Position numbers and translations under genes: made by a program. Shown here in pieces: positions 6,351-9,208 of a DNA stretch of 9,208 nucleotides. The stretch is from Symbiobacteriaceae bacterium. GTDB lineage: Bacteria; Bacillota; JAAYKD01; WRDA01. The notes beneath the pieces are model-generated. The model was not told the origin of the DNA. It made no database searches and saw only the letters and a list, made by a program, of their open reading frames with translations. Position 1 is the stretch's first letter; each line of letters starts with the position of its first letter. The DNA lies in NCBI GenBank assembly GCA_009779515.1, contig WREE01000080.1:1-9208 (forward strand), written 5' to 3'.

Positions 6351-6354
6351 CACT

Positions 6355-6717
6355 ATGAAGCAACGCGCTATGCGTATCGCCGAGGCTATTAAGGAAGAGG
6401 TGGGAAACCTCCTTCTTTACGAACTAAAAGACCCTCGCATAGCCTTTGTCTCGGTAACTGAAGTGGAAGTTAGCGGCGATTTGCGTTTGGCAACTATCTA
6501 TTTTTCGGTCCTAGGAAGCGAAGAAGAGAAGAAAGCTACTCTGAAGGGGTTAAGCAGCAGCAAAGGGGTGCTGCGCCGTGCTATCGGGCAGCGCTTGCAA
6601 CTGCGCCACACCCCGGAAATCGAAATTGCCTTAGATGACTCCATTGCCCGAGGCGCCAAAATACTGGAAATACTCGCCAAGGAATTACCACCGGAAAATG
6701 GTTCAGCCTTGGAGTAG
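6355..6717 (+). CDS. rbfA: 30S ribosome-binding factor RbfA
   Basis: RbfA is a single KH-fold protein that binds immature 30S subunits near the 16S rRNA 5' helix and assists late assembly and cold adaptation. The 120-residue product is the usual length. It opens with MKQRAMRIAEAIKEEVGNLL and has the family core LKDPRIAFVSVTEVEVSGDL followed by ATIYFSVLG. The kinked-helix region is SSSKGVLRRAIGQRLQLR, and the final strand TPEIEIALDDS leads into a C-terminal helix. ATG 6355 is chosen over the further upstream in-frame ATG at 6124 because that would add 77 residues read from within infB. GGAG (6341-6344) sits 10 nt before the start and overlaps the infB end, so the two are translationally coupled. 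It is the last gene of the operon; a terminator follows 26 nt later. Confidence 0.96.
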   Translation: MKQRAMRIAEAIKEEVGNLLLYELKDPRIAFVSVTEVEVSGDLRLATIYFSVLGSEEEKKATLKGLSSSKGVLRRAIGQRLQLRHTPEIEIALDDSIARGAKILEILAKELPPENGSALE

Positions 6718-6742
6718 CCATGCCGTTAACGACTATAACATC

Positions 6743-6770
6743 AGGCTGAAGACACGATCTTCAGCCTTTT
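6743..6770 (+). terminator. Rho-independent terminator after rbfA
   Basis: AGGCTGAAGA (6743-6752), loop CACGA and TCTTCAGCCT (6758-6767) make a perfect 10-bp stem ending in TTTT (6767-6770). It closes the nusA-infB-rbfA operon. Confidence 0.88.
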
Positions 6771-6996
6771 ACCTTAAGAGTGCGCTCTTTCAGCGAGTTA
6801 GTAAAGTCCGCTAAACAGTTATGTTTTTCCAAGATCAACTAAATATCAACTGCCAGCCTGCTATTTGTTGAGGTTCAATTTACCTAAGGCGCGTATGATA
6901 AGAGCATCAACAAGGAGAGAACACACATTATCAAATGCGGGCAAACCCTCTGGCTTTGGCCAGGAGGATCTGTCACACGACTAAGGAGAGATAAAG
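6771..6996 (+). other. rbfA-ftsH intergenic region
   Basis: There is no gene here. It holds small hairpins, AAGAG/CTCTT (6776-6789) and AAACA/TGTTT (6813-6826), and a -10-like TATGAT at 6894-6899. The best -35 (TTGAGG 6868-6873) is 20 nt away, too far for a confident promoter. I see no CIRCE-like operator. The right part contains a transposon-end-like hairpin (6944-6975) and then the ftsH Shine-Dalgarno AGGAG (6984-6988), 8 nt before the ATG. The ftsH promoter must lie here if the upstream terminator is efficient. Confidence 0.5.
6944..6975 (+). mobile_element. Solitary IS200/IS605 end-like (omega-RNA 3'-end-like) hairpin
   Basis: These 32 bases align without gaps to 68-99, the transposon end at the left of the window, with 25 of 32 identical. 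The shared core is CTGGCTTT, then GGCC or AGCC, and both copies end in TGTCA. The fold is kept: CCTC and TGGC pair with GCCA and GGAGG around TTTG, with one bulge. No TnpB coding tail is recognisable upstream. It may be a leftover or a non-autonomous (PATE-like) element, or a retained RNA structure. It ends 8 nt before the ftsH Shine-Dalgarno. Confidence 0.55.
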
Positions 6997-8988
6997 ATGA
7001 ACGCGCACCAAGATAAAGACCTCAGAAAAGAACCGTTCCAAGCTAACTCTAGCTCAGGGAACAAGCCAGGAGATAATTTCGATGCTGAAGATAAATCTGC
7101 CACCAACACCAACCGGGGACCGGGTATCTTTAATGTACTCGCTTTAATATTTCTTATCAACTTCCTGTTTCATTTTTTCTTTGGTGGCGTTAGCAGCAGT
7201 GGCATACAATTGGAATATGGACAGCTTATACGCCTTATCGAAAGTGGCAATGTGCAAAGAGTTCAGGTGGATGATGAGCTCCTGCATGTAACTATCAAAC
7301 AAGATGCTAATCTTGATGATGTGGAGAGCATTCTTTATCCTCAGGGGTATAGCACCGGCAGTAAGGATAAGGCGATTACCACGGATACCCTCTTTACTGC
7401 CGTAAGACTCGATGATCCCTTATTGGTGGAACGTTTAAACACCAACGGAGTAGAGTTCTTTCGCTCTGCCTCCAGACCAGATTCCCCTATCCTCAACTTT
7501 ATTATGAACTGGATTGTTCCTGTGCTGGTTATGTATCTGCTCTTTACTTTCCTTGGGCGAAATTTATTCCAAAGAATGGGTCAGGGCAACTTCATGGGGA
7601 TGGGCAAGAGTAAGGCTAAGGAGTATGTTCTGGAGGCGAGTACGGGCGTTACCTTCGATCAAGTTGCCGGACAGGATGAAGCCAAGGAGAGTTTAGCGGA
7701 GCTGGTGGATTTCTTGCGTCATCCGGACAAGTATAAAGAAATTGGTGCCAAACAGCCCAAAGGGGCTTTGCTGGTAGGTCCCCCGGGAACCGGTAAGACC
7801 CTTCTCGCCAGAGCTTTAGCGGGGGAGGCCAAGGTTCCCTTCTACTCTATCTCTGGAAGTGAGTTTATCGAAATGTTTGTCGGTGTCGGTGCTTCCAGAG
7901 TGCGGGACCTTTTCGAACAAGCTAATAAAACCACTCCCTGTATAATTTTTATTGATGAAATTGATGCTATAGGCAAAAGTCGCGACAATCCACTGGGGGG
8001 TAATGATGAGCGAGAGCAGACCCTAAACCAACTGCTCACCGAGATGGATGGATTCTCCGGGGATAAAGGTATTGTGGTTTTGGCGGCAACTAACAGACCG
8101 GAAGTGTTGGATAAAGCGCTACTTAGACCTGGTCGCTTTGATAGACGCATTATCGTGGAGAAGCCGGATCTCTCAGGACGTATAGCTATCTTACAAGTAC
8201 ACGGATCACAGGTAAAACTGGACAACGATGTCAATTTTCAGGAGATTGCTTTGGTAACTTCGGGAGCAACCGGAGCCGATTTGGCCAATATGATTAATGA
8301 AGGGGCTTTATTGGCGGTTAAAGACGGACGCAGCACAGTGACCCAGAGAGATATTATGGAAGCTGTGGAAGTTGTCATAGCCGGCAAGGAGAAAAAAGAT
8401 AGGGTTATGAACGCCACTGAAAGATGCATGGTTGCTTATCACGAAGTGGGACATGCTTTGGTCAGTGCTTTGCAGCCCAAGGGACAACTGGTGCAAAAAA
8501 TTACCATTGTACCGCGGACGATGGGGAGCTTAGGTTATACGATGAATATGCCCGAAGAGGAACGTTATTTGATGACCAAAGATGAAATTTTAGCCCAGAT
8601 AACCACCCTACTGGGAGGACGCGCTGCCGAAATGGTATCTTTTGGCACACCGACTACCGGGGCTGCCAACGACCTGGAGAGAGCGACTTCCTTGGCTCGA
8701 AGTATGGTCACCCAGTTTGGCATGAGCGAGACGGTGGGACCTATGAGTATAGACAGTAACCAGAGCCTTTACCTGGAAGGTGGCTTAGTCAGCAGATCGC
8801 GATCCCTCCATACGGAAGACCTCATCGACAGCGAAACTCGTAAGATTCTGACAGAATGTCAGCAAGCGGCTACAGATTTGCTGAGCCAAAACCTGGCTGT
8901 TTTACAGAAAATTTCCCAGCATCTCCTGGACAAAGAGAACTTGAGCGGTACTGAGTTTAGGGAACTCCTGGGAGAATATAGTTGTTAA
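6997..8988 (+). CDS. ftsH: ATP-dependent zinc metalloprotease FtsH
   Basis: FtsH is a membrane-anchored hexameric AAA+ protease that degrades damaged membrane proteins and selected soluble regulators. The product has 663 residues. After a hydrophilic cytosolic lead of about 42 residues come TM1 (about 43-64), an extracytoplasmic domain (65-165) and TM2 (166-187). The AAA module has Walker A GPPGTGKT (261-268), pore motif FVG (294-296), Walker B IIFIDE (316-321) and the second region of homology ending RPGRFDRR (377-384), with arginine fingers R380 and R383. The protease domain has HEVGH (482-486) and third zinc ligand D559 in GAANDLERAT. All catalytic residues are intact. The C-terminal tail is short. 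AGGAG lies 8 nt before ATG 6997. It is a separate transcription unit from rbfA. The KITIVPRTMGSLGYTMNMPEEE segment resembles clostridial FtsH. Confidence 0.97.
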   Translation: MNAHQDKDLRKEPFQANSSSGNKPGDNFDAEDKSATNTNRGPGIFNVLALIFLINFLFHFFFGGVSSSGIQLEYGQLIRLIESGNVQRVQVDDELLHVTIKQDANLDDVESILYPQGYSTGSKDKAITTDTLFTAVRLDDPLLVERLNTNGVEFFRSASRPDSPILNFIMNWIVPVLVMYLLFTFLGRNLFQRMGQGNFMGMGKSKAKEYVLEASTGVTFDQVAGQDEAKESLAELVDFLRHPDKYKEIGAKQPKGALLVGPPGTGKTLLARALAGEAKVPFYSISGSEFIEMFVGVGASRVRDLFEQANKTTPCIIFIDEIDAIGKSRDNPLGGNDEREQTLNQLLTEMDGFSGDKGIVVLAATNRPEVLDKALLRPGRFDRRIIVEKPDLSGRIAILQVHGSQVKLDNDVNFQEIALVTSGATGADLANMINEGALLAVKDGRSTVTQRDIMEAVEVVIAGKEKKDRVMNATERCMVAYHEVGHALVSALQPKGQLVQKITIVPRTMGSLGYTMNMPEEERYLMTKDEILAQITTLLGGRAAEMVSFGTPTTGAANDLERATSLARSMVTQFGMSETVGPMSIDSNQSLYLEGGLVSRSRSLHTEDLIDSETRKILTECQQAATDLLSQNLAVLQKISQHLLDKENLSGTEFRELLGEYSC

Positions 8989-8998
8989 CTCTGATAGA

Positions 8999-9017
8999 TG
9001 GGGGCTACCCGCCCCCA
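8999..9017. terminator. GC-rich stem-loop after ftsH
   Basis: TGGGGGC (8999-9005), loop TACCC and GCCCCCA (9011-9017) form a perfect 7-bp stem 10 nt after the ftsH stop. There is no T-tract; AAACCCC follows. It may help end or protect the ftsH mRNA, or be part of a dispersed intergenic repeat. A classic intrinsic terminator is not supported. Confidence 0.4.
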
Positions 9018-9035
9018 AACCCCTGGATGCTCCCA

Positions 9036-9057
9036 CCCCACGCACATGTGCGCGGGG
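9036..9057. repeat. 22-bp near-perfect palindrome
   Basis: CGCACATGTGCG (9041-9052) is a perfect 12-nt palindrome. It is flanked by CCCC (9036-9039) and GGGG (9054-9057), with one mismatched pair (A9040/C9053). It could be a protein-binding operator or a cruciform/hairpin repeat. No gene is visible next to it on the right to assign a role. Confidence 0.55.
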
Positions 9058-9091
9058 ACCCTGAGTCCAGTAAGTGTACACACATTCCAGC

Positions 9092-9119
9092 GGGACGATT
9101 ACCATCGTCCCCTACAAAA
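9092..9119 (-). repeat. REP-like hairpin ending in CCCCTACAAAA
   Basis: GGGACGAT (9092-9099), loop TACC and ATCGTCCC (9104-9111) form a perfect 8-bp stem, followed by CTACAAAA. Read on the - strand this begins TTTTGTAGGGG and then the hairpin, a layout I associate with dispersed intergenic palindromic repeats in several bacterial genomes. An inverted partner of its TTTTGTAGGGG edge lies at the end of the window. Confidence 0.5.
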
Positions 9120-9197
9120 TGACTGCTGCTACATTGAAACAACCCAATCGTTGTGTAACCGTGACTTATTAGTTCCTGCACCATATTGGCGATGGAT

Positions 9198-9208
9198 TTT
9201 TGTAGGGG
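9198..9208 (+). repeat. Inverted partner TTTTGTAGGGG at the window edge
   Basis: TTTTGTAGGGG (9198-9208) is the exact reverse complement of CCCCTACAAAA (9109-9119). The two are 78 nt apart. The sequence is cut by the window, so a second REP-like hairpin probably follows. The pair would form either a head-to-head REP pair or the ends of a small MITE of about 100 bp. Confidence 0.5.

Noticed and set aside
6124..6354. Longer rbfA start at 6124
   Set aside because: It would add 77 residues from another frame of infB domain IV; the family length and start fit ATG 6355.
6868..6899. TTGAGG/TATGAT as the ftsH promoter
   Set aside because: The spacer is 20 nt, too long for a confident sigma-A promoter; kept only as a remark.
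1..9208. tRNA, rRNA or CRISPR array
   Set aside because: No tRNA cloverleaf with a TTC loop arm, no rRNA segments and no regularly spaced direct repeats were seen.

Overview
The window is a bacterial translation/transcription gene cluster: nusA, rnpM (ylxR), infB and rbfA, followed after a terminator by ftsH, all on the + strand. It is bordered on the left by the tail of an IS200/IS605-type transposon and on the right by repeat-like intergenic DNA. The order nusA-rnpM-(ylxQ)-infB-rbfA, a NusA that ends after the second KH domain, and the FtsH and RnpM sequences read most like an anaerobic Bacillota (Clostridia-like) lineage. Chloroflexota or a related phylum cannot be excluded. GC content is near 50%, rising in the low-complexity part of infB.

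Layout. 1-99: last 26 codons of a TnpB and the hairpin that ends its overlapping omega-RNA. 84-650: no gene I can defend, possibly decayed coding DNA. 682-1008: a sigma-A-type promoter, then an unusually long and structured nusA leader. Its first hairpin resembles an intrinsic terminator or attenuator, and its last hairpin lies between the Shine-Dalgarno sequence and the nusA ATG. The usual rimP gene is not here. 1009-2415: nusA and rnpM. 2416-2738: where ylxQ normally sits there is only a possible frameshifted remnant and several hairpins. 2739-6717: infB, with an IF2 linker of about 550 residues, then rbfA 4 bp later and a strong terminator at 6743-6770. 6771-6996: an intergenic region with a 32-nt copy of the TnpB/omega-RNA end hairpin just ahead of the ftsH Shine-Dalgarno. 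6997-8988: ftsH. 8989-9208: a GC stem-loop, a 22-bp near-palindrome and a REP-like hairpin with an inverted partner at the window edge.

How it works together. NusA (elongation, pausing and termination), RnpM (RNase P modulator), IF2 (initiator-tRNA and subunit joining) and RbfA (30S maturation) form the conserved RNA and ribosome-biogenesis operon. Its leader looks suited to NusA-dependent feedback. FtsH is a separate membrane quality-control unit. The most interesting signals are the solitary omega-RNA-end-like hairpin at the ftsH translation start, the elaborate nusA leader replacing rimP, and the possible ylxQ remnant.
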